Below, in pieces: positions 38,747-51,008 of a stretch of 64,000 bases of DNA. The notes beneath the pieces were generated by a model, which saw only the letters and a list, made by a program, of their open reading frames with translations, did no database searches and was not told the DNA's origin. The position numbers and the translations under genes were made by a program. Source of the stretch: Xenorhabdus budapestensis (GTDB lineage: Bacteria > Pseudomonadota > Gammaproteobacteria > Enterobacterales > Enterobacteriaceae); NCBI RefSeq assembly GCF_002632465.1, contig NZ_NIBS01000006.1:62001-126000 (forward strand), written 5' to 3'. Positions within the stretch are counted from its first letter, which is position 1; the number at the start of each line of letters is the position of its first letter.

Positions 38747-39322
38747 ATGGATGTATTGCGCATTGGCCTCGTATCTGTTTCTGATCGTGCTTCAAGCGGT
38801 ATTTATCAGGACAAGGGCCTGCCTGCATTGGAAGAATGGCTAGGGAAAGCGGTAACCACGCCTTTCAGTATCGAAGCCCGATTGATCCCCGATGAGCAAA
38901 TCCTGATTGAGCAGACCCTGTGTGAACTAGTCGATGAATTGGGCTGCCATCTGGTACTGACTACCGGGGGAACCGGCCCTACCCGTCGTGATGTGACACC
39001 AGATGCAACATTGGCTGTTGCTGATCGTGAAATGCCCGGATTTGGCGAGCAGATGCGTCAAATCAGTCTGCAATTTGTGCCAACCGCGATTTTGTCTCGT
39101 CAGGTTGGTGTGATCCGCAACCAGGCGTTGATCCTTAACCTGCCTGGACAACCAAAAGCCATTGCAGAAACGCTGGAAGGGTTGAAAGATGACAGCGGCA
39201 AGGTTTTAGTTCCGGGGATTTTTGCTAGTGTGCCCTATTGTATTCAACTGTTGGATGGCCCTTATATCGAAACTGATGAAACCGTTGTGGCCGCTTTCAG
39301 ACCTAAAAGTGCCCGCCGTTAA
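38747..39322 (+). CDS. mog: Molybdopterin adenylyltransferase MogA
   Basis: A 191-residue protein that adenylylates molybdopterin before molybdate insertion. The MoCF-domain motif LTTGGTGPTRRDVTPDA is intact, with Asp residues for substrate binding. Position after talB matches E. coli. Confidence 0.95.
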   Translation: MDVLRIGLVSVSDRASSGIYQDKGLPALEEWLGKAVTTPFSIEARLIPDEQILIEQTLCELVDELGCHLVLTTGGTGPTRRDVTPDATLAVADREMPGFGEQMRQISLQFVPTAILSRQVGVIRNQALILNLPGQPKAIAETLEGLKDDSGKVLVPGIFASVPYCIQLLDGPYIETDETVVAAFRPKSARR

Positions 39323-39396
39323 CCCCTGGTTTCCTGTGTTCAGTGGCTGATTTACGGCTATCAGTATTCAGTGATTAGACAGAAAGCACATATTAA

Positions 39397-39424
39397 AAAG
39401 GTTCTGAATAAAACCAGAACCTTT
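39397..39424. terminator. Bidirectional terminator, mog / beta-glucosidase
   Basis: AAAGGTTCTG (39397-39406) and CAGAACCTTT (39415-39424) form a 10-bp stem. On the minus strand it is followed by TTTTTAATA, making it a good terminator for the glucoside operon. Confidence 0.82.
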
Positions 39425-39453
39425 GAGAAAAGAAACCAACTTTACGCACTAAC

Positions 39454-42364
<2,911 letters not shown>

Positions 42365-42370
42365 TCAGGC

Positions 42371-42420
42371 AAAAAAACTGACAATCCTCCCTTGCATACC
42401 ATGCGGGGAATTATTGTCAG
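42371..42420 (-). terminator. Leader hairpin with T-run upstream of the EIIBC gene
   Basis: On the minus strand CTGACAAT and ATTGTCAG form an outer stem around inner pairs TCCC/GGGA and GCAT/ATGC, followed directly by seven T. It lies about 64 bp before the EIIBC start codon, so it is a candidate attenuator of the operon. No BglG-type antiterminator gene is adjacent and I could not find a clear RAT site. Confidence 0.65.
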
Positions 42421-42423
42421 GTG

Positions 42424-42493
42424 TCATATCCTAAAGATTTTCAAGTTACGCAGCCGACAAAAACTGCAACTTGAACGACAACAGGTATACTTC
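42424..42493. repeat. Dispersed palindromic repeat, copy 3
   Basis: Contains AGATTTTCAAGTTACGCAGC and CTGCAACTTGAACGACAACA as inverted arms with degenerate terminal ATATCCT / AGGTATAC. It lies in the leader region of the EIIBC operon, next to the hairpin at 42371-42420. Confidence 0.6.
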
Positions 42494-42634
42494 CTGTTAC
42501 CATTAAAAGCAGTAATAATTCACTTTCTGATATTAGTTGCTTTTAGTTATCACTCAAATTCCGAATAATAGAAGTGTGACTGTGATCGCGAAGCTCTATT
42601 ATAATTGACTTATTAACCGATAATACTGATCAGG

Positions 42635-43190
42635 CTAAGATCCAACTTCGATACCCATCCCAGCCTCTGTCCAGCCTGAAAAGCCTTTTTTAAAACGGCT
42701 GGCATGAATACCTTTAGCACGCAATAGTTCAAGGGCATCGGCAGAAAGAACACAATAAGGCCCACGGCAATAGGCGATAATGTCCTGACGGGAAGGCAGC
42801 TCATCCAACCTGTTTTCCAGTTCATCAACAGGGATATTGATAGCATTGGGTAAATGACCTTGCTCAAACTCCTCTTTGGGTCTGACATCCAGCAAGAATG
42901 TGCTTTTTTCTTTGATTCTCTCTAACAATTCATCCCATGAAATTGCTTCCTGATTATTCGTATCACCAATTAATCTGCGCATTTCTGCCCGATTAAATTC
43001 AGCATATCTCTGGATGGCTGTGATAATATCCATGATCGGCCCTTCCCCCAGACGATAAAACACATTTTTGCCGACTTTACAGGATCGAAGCAGCCCCGCA
43101 CGTTTCAAATGTTGAAGATGCTGGGAAGTATTGGCAATGGACAGACCGGAAAGCTCCGATAGAATTACCCATGAAACATTAACTCTAAAA
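42635..43190 (-). pseudogene. N-terminally truncated ArsR-rhodanese protein
   Basis: The frame encodes the second half of an ArsR helix-turn-helix (SELSGLSIANTSQHLQHLKR, GLLRSCKVGKNVFYRL) fused to a rhodanese domain with the active-site segment IIAYCRGPYCV. Intact fusion proteins of this family are about 220 residues and have some 40 more residues before the SGLS helix. Here the frame upstream becomes ISYFRVNVSWVILSELSG with no ATG or GTG and no family similarity. The only in-frame start, TTG at 43108, cuts the helix-turn-helix. A rhodanese-only product is possible, but a broken gene is more likely. Confidence 0.7.
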
Positions 43191-43642
43191 TATATACTAA
43201 TCTTTACTGGATTAACATTTATATATAAATTGCACTATAGTATTATAATTTATAGGGATTGAATCAATATTTATAAACCAGATTTTACGCCTATTACTTG
43301 TCAAAGTATAAAATACCATAAATCACCCTAATAAATTATTCGATTAATCAATATAACAATAATTCAACGTAGTAATAGATATTATCTTTATACATTTGGC
43401 TAAAGGAAAATTTACAGGTGAATTTTTTCTGATAAAATTCTTAAATACATCACAAAAAATATGGCATGCCTTTCGGTAGAATTGTATCTCGCAGTTTTTC
43501 ATACTTGAATTCCATTAAAAAAATTATAGAGTAGATATTTTTTAATATTGAATAAATTTTTATTTCTCATTTATTAAGATCTGATAGAGTCATAACTCTT
43601 ACTTCATGAAAATCCTATTTTATAACTATAAGTCGGTACTTT
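43191..43642. other. AT-rich intergenic region upstream of the MFS gene
   Basis: About 450 bp, very AT-rich, between the broken ArsR-rhodanese gene and the MFS transporter. No gene seen. It probably marks the site where the 5' end of the ArsR-rhodanese gene was lost, and holds the MFS promoter. Confidence 0.45.
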
Positions 43643-44935
43643 ATGTCACAACATCAAAATCGTTCATTAAACAAACAGGATTATAAGACTCTATTTTTAG
43701 CTTCCTTAGGTGGTGCTTTAGAGTTTTACGATTTCATTATCTTCGTCTTTTTTGCCATCGTGCTTGGTGAGCTTTTTTTCCCAGCTGACATCCCTGAATG
43801 GCTCCGGCAACTGCAAACATTTGGTATTTTTGCTGCCGGATATCTGGCCCGGCCTTTAGGTGGGATCATCATGGCACATTTCGGTGATCTAATTGGACGC
43901 AAAAAAATGTTCTCCCTCAGCATTCTGCTAATGGCCTTACCGACTCTAAGTATCGGATTGTTGCCAATTTACGACACTATCGGTATCACTGCCCCATTAC
44001 TATTATTACTGATGCGGATTATGCAGGGAGCAGCAATTGGAGGTGAAGTCCCCGGAGCATGGGTATTTGTAGCGGAACATGTTCCCCACAAATATATCGG
44101 CTTTGCCTGTGGGATGCTCACCGCAGGGCTGACCCTCGGCATTTTGCTTGGTTCTTTGATAGCAACAGCAATTACTTCGGTTTATACCAAACAAGAAGTT
44201 TTAGACTGGGCATGGCGTATCCCTTTCTTTCTTGGTGGAATTTTTGGCCTGTTCGCTATGTACCTGCGCCGTTGGTTACATGAAACTCCGATATTTAAGG
44301 AAATGCAGGCACGTAAAGCATTAGCGGAAGAACTGCCCCTAAAGTCTGTGATCCTAAATCATAAACGTGCAATCACTGTTTCCATGTTGCTGACATGGCT
44401 TCTTTCGGCAGGCATTGTGGTTGTTATCTTGATGACACCAAGCTATATGCAGACCGTTTTCCATCTGGAACCGTCAATGACGCTGAAAGCCAATAGTCTG
44501 GCAATTATTGTACTTTTTATTGGCTGTATATTAGCCGGGCATTTATGCGATAAATGGGGTGCCAGCAAAGTGTTACTGGCTGGTAGCTTGCTGTTGGCTG
44601 CCGCAACATGGTTTTTCTACCACAATATCAGTGATGAACCTATCAGACTCTTCAGTGCATATGCTATGGCAGGTTTCTCTGTTGGTGTAGCAGGGGCGGT
44701 GCCTTTCGTTATGGTTCAGAGCTATCCACCTGAAATCCGGTTCAGTGGCATTTCATTTTCATATAATCTGGCCTATGCCATTTTTGGCGGATTAACTCCG
44801 ATTGTGATTACTCTATTAATGAAATATACGTCACTAGCCCCAGCGTACTATATGCTGATGTTGTCTGTCATAGGGATATTCTTGGCTCTTTATTTGGATA
44901 AAAGAACAGTATTAGATAGCAAGACAAAGCACTAA
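43643..44935 (+). CDS. MFS metabolite:H+ symporter family transporter
   Basis: A 430-residue protein with about 12 membrane segments. The N-terminal LGGALEFYDFIIFVFFA and the loop GDLIGRKKMF are signatures of the MHS branch of the major facilitator superfamily, which includes proline/betaine, shikimate and alpha-ketoglutarate carriers. The middle cytoplasmic loop and the C-terminal half appear complete. The substrate cannot be told. A single-gene unit; the next 570 bp are IS debris. Confidence 0.88.
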   Translation: MSQHQNRSLNKQDYKTLFLASLGGALEFYDFIIFVFFAIVLGELFFPADIPEWLRQLQTFGIFAAGYLARPLGGIIMAHFGDLIGRKKMFSLSILLMALPTLSIGLLPIYDTIGITAPLLLLLMRIMQGAAIGGEVPGAWVFVAEHVPHKYIGFACGMLTAGLTLGILLGSLIATAITSVYTKQEVLDWAWRIPFFLGGIFGLFAMYLRRWLHETPIFKEMQARKALAEELPLKSVILNHKRAITVSMLLTWLLSAGIVVVILMTPSYMQTVFHLEPSMTLKANSLAIIVLFIGCILAGHLCDKWGASKVLLAGSLLLAAATWFFYHNISDEPIRLFSAYAMAGFSVGVAGAVPFVMVQSYPPEIRFSGISFSYNLAYAIFGGLTPIVITLLMKYTSLAPAYYMLMLSVIGIFLALYLDKRTVLDSKTKH

Positions 44936-45138
44936 AAAAATAATAAATTTACGCTTACTCAATTGATGGCGTTTTTAGCCGAATGTTCATCTGCCACGGT
45001 TGTGATGCCGATAACAATCACTTCCAAGCAACGATTACGTTCCGTCCGAACACGCCCTTTTCATTCCTTCATACATACTCCCCTGATAAACAGTCACCAT
45101 CAGAGGCCGGATATGGCGAGTAAAAGGCAAGAACCTCC

Positions 45139-45222
45139 ATGAATATCTGTCTTGAAGTCCTGCGGCTCAGATTTGAGCAAAGTCTCAGTTATCGCAATAT
45201 CGCCTTTGAGACAGGCTCATAA
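45139..45222 (+). pseudogene. Remnant of a transposase N-terminus (IS21-like)
   Basis: A 27-residue frame, MNICLEVLRLRFEQSLSYRN plus IAFETGS, resembles the helix-turn-helix start of IstA-type transposases (LRLxFEQxLSYRQIAR). It stops after 27 codons, where the rest of the gene is absent. The assignment depends on a short match. Confidence 0.45.
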
Positions 45223-45514
45223 TTATCTTATTCTATAAAATAGACTAATCCCTGCATTTGGATATTTTTTCTATAAAGATTTTATTAATGGTTGGGTACA
45301 GATAAGATCACCAAGCCTATCTTTGCGTAATATATTTTCATATTGAATGATAAAAGAAAATTCTTTTTTAAATAACAGATACCACTTTTTAAAACAGAAC
45401 ATTTATTATTTATTTAATAATTCAATGTATTATATAAGAATATGATTACGGCTGTGTTTATAGATCAGTTTAATAGAATCAAGGTACGAATATGGGAAGG
45501 AAAAAACTATACAA
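45223..45514. other. Featureless AT-rich spacer between IS remnants
   Basis: About 290 bp with no recognisable coding sequence or inverted repeats, between two transposase fragments. Confidence 0.4.
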
Positions 45515-45987
45515 CGCCAAGAATATCTAATGGACGAAATGGCCGTCGTGCTTGACCTGTTTGCGCGTAAACCCATTGGCTGGGCGATGTCTTTCTCAGC
45601 GGACTCGGAGTTGACAAAGAAAGCATTAGAAATGGCTTTTGAATCAAGGGGGAAGCCACAAGGTGTTCTGTTTCACCATGCTCAAGGTAGCCACAATACC
45701 AGCAAGGCATTTAGACGGTTATTGTGGCGTTATGGCATCAAACAAAACCTGAGCCGCCGGAGTAATTGCTGGGATAACCAATGGAACGTTTCTTCAGGAG
45801 CTTAAAAAGTGAATGGATCCCTGAAGCAGGATATCCGGATTTTAGAGAAGCCTTTCGCTCAATCACGAATTATATAACAGGTTATTATAGCCAACTTCGC
45901 CCCCATTGGTACAACAATGGATTGATGCCCAACGAATCAGAACGATTATTTTGGGAAAGCGCTAAGCGAGTGACCAATTTTTATTGA
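45515..45987 (+). pseudogene. IS3-family transposase (OrfB) remnant, frameshifted
   Basis: The frame at 45515-45805 gives AVVLDLFARKPIGWAMSF and RRLLWRYGIKQNLSRRSNCWDNQ, and the next frame at 45781-45987 gives MERFFRSLKSEWIPEAGY through GYYSQLRPHWYNNG, together the C-terminal catalytic region of an IS3-family OrfB. A frameshift separates NCWDN from MERFF, the 5' half of the gene is missing, and the second catalytic Asp in the usual HSDxGSQY motif is replaced (HHAQGSHN). It cannot be active. Confidence 0.85.
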
Positions 45988-46169
45988 CCACAACAGTTTT
46001 GACCATTAATCAAAATAAAGGATTATTGATAACAGGGTTTGCATTGAATCAAAAATTAGGTACTTCATTGTACGTTCCAAATTAGCTTGAATTACAAAAT
46101 TTTCCAGGCTTTGGGTTTACCCCCAATCTTAGAACCCCCACATGCCCCTGAAAGGCGCTATCCCTACAA

Positions 46170-46532
46170 CTAAAATTTAATTTTAGCCCCTACGGTTGGT
46201 CCTGTATTTTTTATAATATAACGACCTTTATTCTTATCATAGACACTTTCCATTATTTCCGGTGTGGCGTAGGGCTCAATACTAACGCCATCAACATTAC
46301 CCTCTATTGCTTTATGTTCAAGCATATAACATCTCTCTGATGAAATATTTTCTCTTGATTTTATTTCATCTATTATTTTTAAGCTTAACGGGCCGTCCTT
46401 GTTATTTTCCCCCATATATATACACAACTCATCATTCGATAATTTCGTTAAATCTTTAATATTATTTTTTGAGGAGCAACCTACAACTAAAATAAAAGCG
46501 TAAAGGAATAATGTTTTTTGTTTTTTTCTCAT
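46170..46532 (-). CDS. Predicted lipoprotein of unknown function
   Basis: A 120-residue protein. The N-terminal KKQKTLFLYAFILVVGC is a lipoprotein signal with Cys19 as the lipidated residue; +2 Ser suggests outer-membrane sorting. The mature part is charged, with DELCIYMGENNKDGPLSLKI and a C-terminal NTGPTVGAKIKF. I do not recognise the family. Its ATG overlaps the stop codon of the preceding frame (ATGA), which suggests an operon partner that is now truncated. Confidence 0.65.
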   Translation of the reverse strand: MRKKQKTLFLYAFILVVGCSSKNNIKDLTKLSNDELCIYMGENNKDGPLSLKIIDEIKSRENISSERCYMLEHKAIEGNVDGVSIEPYATPEIMESVYDKNKGRYIIKNTGPTVGAKIKF

Positions 46533-46703
46533 TTCAAACCATCTCGTCTTCCCAGCCCTTCCATAAACTTAAAGCCGCAGTGTTTTTCAAGTTCATCAGG
46601 GGCGGAACTCATTGAGGCGAGGGCATCCTTGCCCATATTGACGCCGAATAGATTTAAGCAAGCCCCAAATTCATCAAAATCAGTATTGCAAAAACGAGGG
46701 GGA
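46529..46703 (-). pseudogene. 3' remnant of a gene preceding the lipoprotein
   Basis: A 58-codon tail encodes, for example, GACLNLFGVNMGKDALASMS and DELEKHCGFKF, ending in an ATGA overlap with the lipoprotein start. Upstream the frame runs directly into the 3' end of satP with no start signal, so only the C-terminus of a once longer gene is left. I do not recognise the family. Confidence 0.45.
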
Positions 46704-47273
46704 TCATAGATTTCTTTCACCAATTGGCAAAATAGTACGACCATACTGTTCATTCAGAACTTCGGCCATAGCCAGATAGAAAGCACTGACACCACAAATG
46801 ACACCCTCATAACCAGCAAAAGTCAGAATGCTGGCATTGCCGGTAATGTTACCAATCGCCAGCAATGCAAACAGCAATGTCAGGCTACCGAAGATAAACT
46901 GCAAAGTGCGGTTAGCTTTGAATGTTCCAAAGAACATGAACAGGGTGAAAATACCCCACAAAGCGAGATAAACACCAAGGAATTCATGGCTAGTTGCTTC
47001 CGCCAACCCCATTGTTGGCAGGAACAGCAAGCCAATCAGGCTGAGCCAGAACATACCGTAAGAGGTAAACGCGGTTGCGCCAAACGTATTCCCTTTTTTG
47101 TACTCAATGATGCCAGCCAGCACCTGAGCCAAACCACCATAAAAAATTCCCATACTTAAAATGGCAGATGCTAATGGGAAAAAACCTGCGTTATGCAAAT
47201 TCAACAAAATGGTTGTCATGCCAAAACCCATCAAACCCAATGGGCCTGGATTAGCCAACTGATTAGAACTCAT
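46704..47273 (-). CDS. satP: Acetate/succinate-proton symporter SatP
   Basis: A 189-residue inner-membrane protein of the GPR1/FUN34/YaaH family with six membrane segments. The family motif NPGPLGLMGFGMTTILLNLH is at the N-terminus. It lies between mog and dnaK in E. coli too, but here mog is 7 kb away because of the inserted accessory block. Confidence 0.94.
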   Translation of the reverse strand: MSSNQLANPGPLGLMGFGMTTILLNLHNAGFFPLASAILSMGIFYGGLAQVLAGIIEYKKGNTFGATAFTSYGMFWLSLIGLLFLPTMGLAEATSHEFLGVYLALWGIFTLFMFFGTFKANRTLQFIFGSLTLLFALLAIGNITGNASILTFAGYEGVICGVSAFYLAMAEVLNEQYGRTILPIGERNL

Positions 47274-47434
47274 AAGTCCCCTAAAAAAATTAATAAAACA
47301 CTAAAAAAGTTCTCATGACATATTCCCACGCCAGAAAACCATAAAAGGTGGCGAATCATAATGTGATGACATCAACTACACAATGACCCAAAAAAAATTT
47401 TTTTATTAAATTTCAATTTTTTTTCAATCAGCCC

Positions 47435-47463
47435 CTTGATGATGAGATGAATGACCCCATTTA
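47435..47463 (+). promoter_or_regulatory. Sigma-32 (heat-shock) promoter of dnaKJ
   Basis: A -35 element CTTGAT (47435-47440) and a -10 element CCCCATTTA (47455-47463) are separated by 14 bp. Both elements and much of the spacer context (CCCCTTGATGA, GACCCCATTTA) match the known E. coli dnaK P1 promoter. Confidence 0.92.
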
Positions 47464-47616
47464 AGTCTCAACTACAGTTACTACTGACATTTCAGTAACA
47501 ACTGAAAACATAAAATGAGGAATTTCTGGCTGACCGTGCCATTGAAAAGAAAACATTCGTCCTCATATAGCTTAGTAACTTGACCGAATATATGAATTCT
47601 TTGTGGAGGCGTTTAG

Positions 47617-49530
47617 ATGGGTAAAATCATTGGTATCGACTTGGGAACTACCAACTCTTGTGTAGCAATTATGGACGGCGCAACAACTCGTGTGCTTGAA
47701 AACAGCGAAGGTGATCGTACCACTCCTTCAATCATCGCATATACTCAGGATGGTGAAACTCTGGTTGGTCAACCAGCTAAACGTCAGGCTGTTACTAACC
47801 CGCAAAATACTCTGTTTGCTATCAAACGCCTGATTGGTCGCCGTTTTCAGGACGAAGAAGTTCAGCGTGATGTTGCTATCATGCCATACAAAATCACCAA
47901 CGCAGACAACGGTGATGCATGGCTGGAAGTAAAAGGCCAGAAAATGGCACCTCCTCAGGTTTCTGCTGAAGTTCTGAAGAAAATGAAGAAAACCGCAGAA
48001 GACTATCTGGGTGAGCCAGTAACAGAAGCAGTTATCACTGTTCCTGCTTATTTCAACGATGCACAACGTCAGGCAACTAAAGATGCTGGCCGTATCGCAG
48101 GTCTGGAAGTTAAACGTATCATTAACGAACCAACCGCTGCTGCTCTGGCTTATGGTCTGGATAAAGAAATTGGTAACCGTACTATCGCTGTTTATGACCT
48201 GGGTGGCGGTACTTTCGATATCTCTATCATCGAAATCGACGAAGTAGATGGCGAAAAAACTTATGAAGTTCTGGCAACTAACGGTGACACTCACTTGGGG
48301 GGTGAAGACTTCGATAGCCGCCTGATCAACTATTTGGTTGATGAGTTCAAGAAAGATCAGGGCATCGATCTGCGTAACGACCCACTGGCCATGCAGCGCC
48401 TGAAAGAAGCCGCAGAAAAAGCGAAAATCGAGCTGTCTTCCGCTCAGCAGACTGACGTAAACCTGCCATACATCACTGCAGATGCAACTGGTCCTAAACA
48501 CATGAACGTTAAAGTGACTCGTGCGAAACTGGAATCTCTGGTTGAAGATCTGGTGAAACGGTCTATTGAGCCGCTGAAAGTCGCACTGAATGACGCTGGC
48601 CTGTCTGTATCTGACGTTCAAGATGTCATTCTGGTTGGTGGTCAAACTCGTATGCCAATGGTTCAGAAAGCTGTTGCAGACTTCTTCGGCAAAGAACCAC
48701 GTAAAGACGTTAACCCAGACGAAGCTGTTGCAATGGGTGCAGCAGTTCAGGGCGGCGTATTGGCAGGCGACGTGAAAGACGTTCTGCTGCTGGACGTAAC
48801 TCCACTGTCTCTGGGTATCGAAACCATGGGTGGTGTGATGACTTCGCTGATTTCGAAGAACACCACTATCCCAACCAAGCACAGCCAGGTGTTCTCTACT
48901 GCGGAAGACAATCAGTCTGCGGTAACTATCCATGTGCTGCAAGGTGAGCGTAAGCGTGCCAGCGACAACAAATCTCTGGGTCAGTTCAATCTGGATGGTA
49001 TTCAGCCAGCACCTCGTGGTATACCTCAGATCGAAGTTACTTTCGACATCGATGCTGATGGTATCCTGCACGTTTCTGCGAAAGACAAAAACTCCGGGCG
49101 TGAGCAGAACATCACCATCAAAGCTTCTTCTGGCCTGAACGAGGAAGAAATCCAGCAGATGGTACGCGATGCAGAAGCAAACGCAGAAGCTGACCGTAAG
49201 TTCGAAGAACTGGTTCAGATCCGTAACCAGGCTGATCAGCTGATCCACGGTACTCGCAAGCAAGTTGAAGAAGCTGGCGACAAACTGCCTGCTAATGACA
49301 AGACTGCAATCGAAAAAGCCGTTTCTGAGTTGGAAACAGCGGTGAAAAGCGAAGACAAAGCTGAGATTGAAGCTAAGATCCAAGCTCTGGTTGAAGCTTC
49401 TAAGAAACTTCTGGAAATCGCACAGCAGCAAGCTCAGGCAGGTGCAGCTGATGCCGGCGCAGGCAACGAGAAAAAAGATGACGATGCTGTAGACGCTGAA
49501 TTCGAAGAAGTTAAGGACAAAAAACAATAG
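47617..49530 (+). CDS. dnaK: Chaperone DnaK (Hsp70)
   Basis: A 637-residue chaperone. The ATPase domain (about 1-385) has [22 protein letters not shown]-type ([12 protein letters not shown]) and [12 protein letters not shown] signatures. The substrate-binding domain follows the [14 protein letters not shown] linker; the helical lid ends in a Gly/Ala-rich tail and [16 protein letters not shown] upstream of ATG 47617. Codon use is highly biased, as expected for an abundant protein. Confidence 0.98.
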   Translation: MGKIIGIDLGTTNSCVAIMDGATTRVLENSEGDRTTPSIIAYTQDGETLVGQPAKRQAVTNPQNTLFAIKRLIGRRFQDEEVQRDVAIMPYKITNADNGDAWLEVKGQKMAPPQVSAEVLKKMKKTAEDYLGEPVTEAVITVPAYFNDAQRQATKDAGRIAGLEVKRIINEPTAAALAYGLDKEIGNRTIAVYDLGGGTFDISIIEIDEVDGEKTYEVLATNGDTHLGGEDFDSRLINYLVDEFKKDQGIDLRNDPLAMQRLKEAAEKAKIELSSAQQTDVNLPYITADATGPKHMNVKVTRAKLESLVEDLVKRSIEPLKVALNDAGLSVSDVQDVILVGGQTRMPMVQKAVADFFGKEPRKDVNPDEAVAMGAAVQGGVLAGDVKDVLLLDVTPLSLGIETMGGVMTSLISKNTTIPTKHSQVFSTAEDNQSAVTIHVLQGERKRASDNKSLGQFNLDGIQPAPRGIPQIEVTFDIDADGILHVSAKDKNSGREQNITIKASSGLNEEEIQQMVRDAEANAEADRKFEELVQIRNQADQLIHGTRKQVEEAGDKLPANDKTAIEKAVSELETAVKSEDKAEIEAKIQALVEASKKLLEIAQQQAQAGAADAGAGNEKKDDDAVDAEFEEVKDKKQ

Positions 49531-49544
49531 CCCTTAGCGGGCAA

Positions 49545-49603
49545 AGTAACAGGACGCCTGTTACTTGTTAACTAGCACGGGCGTTGAGGTAACTCTACGC
49601 CCG
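49545..49603 (+). terminator. Hairpins between dnaK and dnaJ
   Basis: Two stems lie in the 101-bp gap: AAGTAACAGG/CCTGTTACTT (49545-49567) and ACGGGCGTTGAG/CTCTACGCCCGT (about 49577-49600) followed by TTGTG. The second resembles a weak terminator that would lower dnaJ relative to dnaK. Confidence 0.6.
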
Positions 49604-49631
49604 TTTGTGCGTGTTAGGGGTAAACAATACA

Positions 49632-50765
49632 ATGGCAAAAAAAGATTATTACGAAGTTTTGGGTATATCCAAAACAGCAGATGAAAAAGAAATAAAAAAA
49701 GCCTATAAGCGGCTGGCAATGAAATATCACCCTGACCGTAATCAGGGGGATAAAGACGCTGAGGGTAAGTTCAAAGAAATTAAAGAAGCGTATGAGATCC
49801 TGACCGACTCACAGAAACGCGCTGCTTATGACCAGTATGGTCATGCTGCCTTTGAACACGGCGGCATGGGTGGTGGCGCTGGTGGTTTTGGTGGAGCTGA
49901 CTTTAGCGATATCTTTGGTGACGTTTTCGGAGATATTTTCGGTGGCGGCCGCCGTCAACAGCGTCCAAGCCGTGGTTCTGATTTGCGTTACAGTATGGAA
50001 TTGACGCTGGAAGAAGCTGTCCGTGGTGTGACCAAAGAAATCCGCATCCCAACGTTGGAATCCTGTGAAAGCTGTCATGGCAGTGGTGCAAAAGCAGGCA
50101 CCAGCCCAGAAACTTGCTCTACCTGTCATGGCGCTGGTCAGGTGCATATGCGCCAGGGCTTTTTTACTGTTCAGCAACCTTGCCCTCAGTGTCATGGTCG
50201 TGGAAAAATCATCAAAGAGCCTTGCAACAAGTGCCACGGTCACGGACGTGTTGAGAAATACAAAACACTGTCCGTTAAAATCCCGGCAGGTGTTGATACC
50301 GGTGACCGTATTCGCCTGAGTGGTGAAGGTGAAGCAGGTGAACACGGTGCACCAGCAGGAGATTTGTACGTTCAGGTTCAGGTCAAAACGCACCATATCT
50401 TCGAACGTGATGGCAGCAATCTCTATTGTGAAGTTCCAATCAACTTCGCAACTGCGGCATTGGGTGGCGAAATTGAAGTTCCAACCCTTGATGGCCGCGT
50501 CAGCCTGAAAATCCCTGCGGAAACTCAGACTGGCAAACTGTTCCGCATGAAAGGCAAAGGTGTTAAATCTGTCCGTGGTGGAATTCAGGGGGATTTGTTG
50601 TGCCGTGTTGTTGTAGAAACACCGGTTAAACTGAACGAAGAACAGAAAGAGCTGATGCGTAAACTGGGAGAATCTTTTGGCGAAAAAGGTGGGGAAACCA
50701 ATAGCCCGCGTTCCAAAAGCTTCCTTGATGGTGTAAAAAAATTTTTTGATGATTTGACAAAGTAA
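49632..50765 (+). CDS. dnaJ: Co-chaperone DnaJ (Hsp40)
   Basis: A 377-residue protein. The J-domain (1-70) has the HPD motif in YHPDRNQ; then a Gly/Phe-rich linker, a zinc-binding region with four CxxCxGxG repeats ([32 protein letters not shown]), and a C-terminal substrate-binding domain. The start at 49632 ([12 protein letters not shown]) is the family start; the longer frame to 49605 is not conserved. Confidence 0.97.
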   Translation: MAKKDYYEVLGISKTADEKEIKKAYKRLAMKYHPDRNQGDKDAEGKFKEIKEAYEILTDSQKRAAYDQYGHAAFEHGGMGGGAGGFGGADFSDIFGDVFGDIFGGGRRQQRPSRGSDLRYSMELTLEEAVRGVTKEIRIPTLESCESCHGSGAKAGTSPETCSTCHGAGQVHMRQGFFTVQQPCPQCHGRGKIIKEPCNKCHGHGRVEKYKTLSVKIPAGVDTGDRIRLSGEGEAGEHGAPAGDLYVQVQVKTHHIFERDGSNLYCEVPINFATAALGGEIEVPTLDGRVSLKIPAETQTGKLFRMKGKGVKSVRGGIQGDLLCRVVVETPVKLNEEQKELMRKLGESFGEKGGETNSPRSKSFLDGVKKFFDDLTK

Positions 50766-50798
50766 TTTAATATTTTGCAAAATATCTAATAATAATTC

Positions 50799-50850
50799 CC
50801 CCTGATCATCCTTATAATTCATTGATGTTCAGGGGATATTTTTTATTTAT
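50799..50850 (+). terminator. Terminator after dnaJ
   Basis: Stem CCCCTGATCATC (50800 on) pairs with GATGTTCAGGGG around a 13-nt loop with one bulge, followed by ATATTTTTTATTT. Confidence 0.8.
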
Positions 50851-51008
50851 TAATTTTTTGTTTTTTTAATCAATTAAATTATTTTATTTCTCAATTATTA
50901 TTAAAGATGCTGTTATTCTATTAATATTGCACTTTATTTAAAAAGAGTAGAAAGTATCATTTTAAAATATCCATACACAAATAATACAGCAACAATGAGG
51001 ATATTAAA

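Noticed and set aside
42421-42600. A BglG-type RAT antiterminator site in the EIIBC leader
   Set aside because: I looked for GGATTGTTACTG...GCAGGCAAAACC-like sequence. Only a GGATTGT within the terminator stem itself was found, which is not enough.
43643-44935. Naming the MFS protein ProP, ShiA or YdfJ
   Set aside because: It fits the MHS group, but the diagnostic features of any one member (for example the ProP C-terminal coiled coil) are not present or not distinguishable.
45507-45710. A 67-codon minus-strand frame across the IS3 remnant
   Set aside because: It is antisense to the recognisable OrfB fragment.
47728-49527. A 599-codon open frame antisense to dnaK
   Set aside because: It is a shadow of dnaK, whose strong codon bias leaves the opposite frame open. 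The translation is Phe/Cys/Gln-rich and has no domain.
49809-50822. A 337-codon open frame antisense to dnaJ
   Set aside because: Shadow of the biased dnaJ codons; low-complexity Phe/Thr-rich translation and no start signal.
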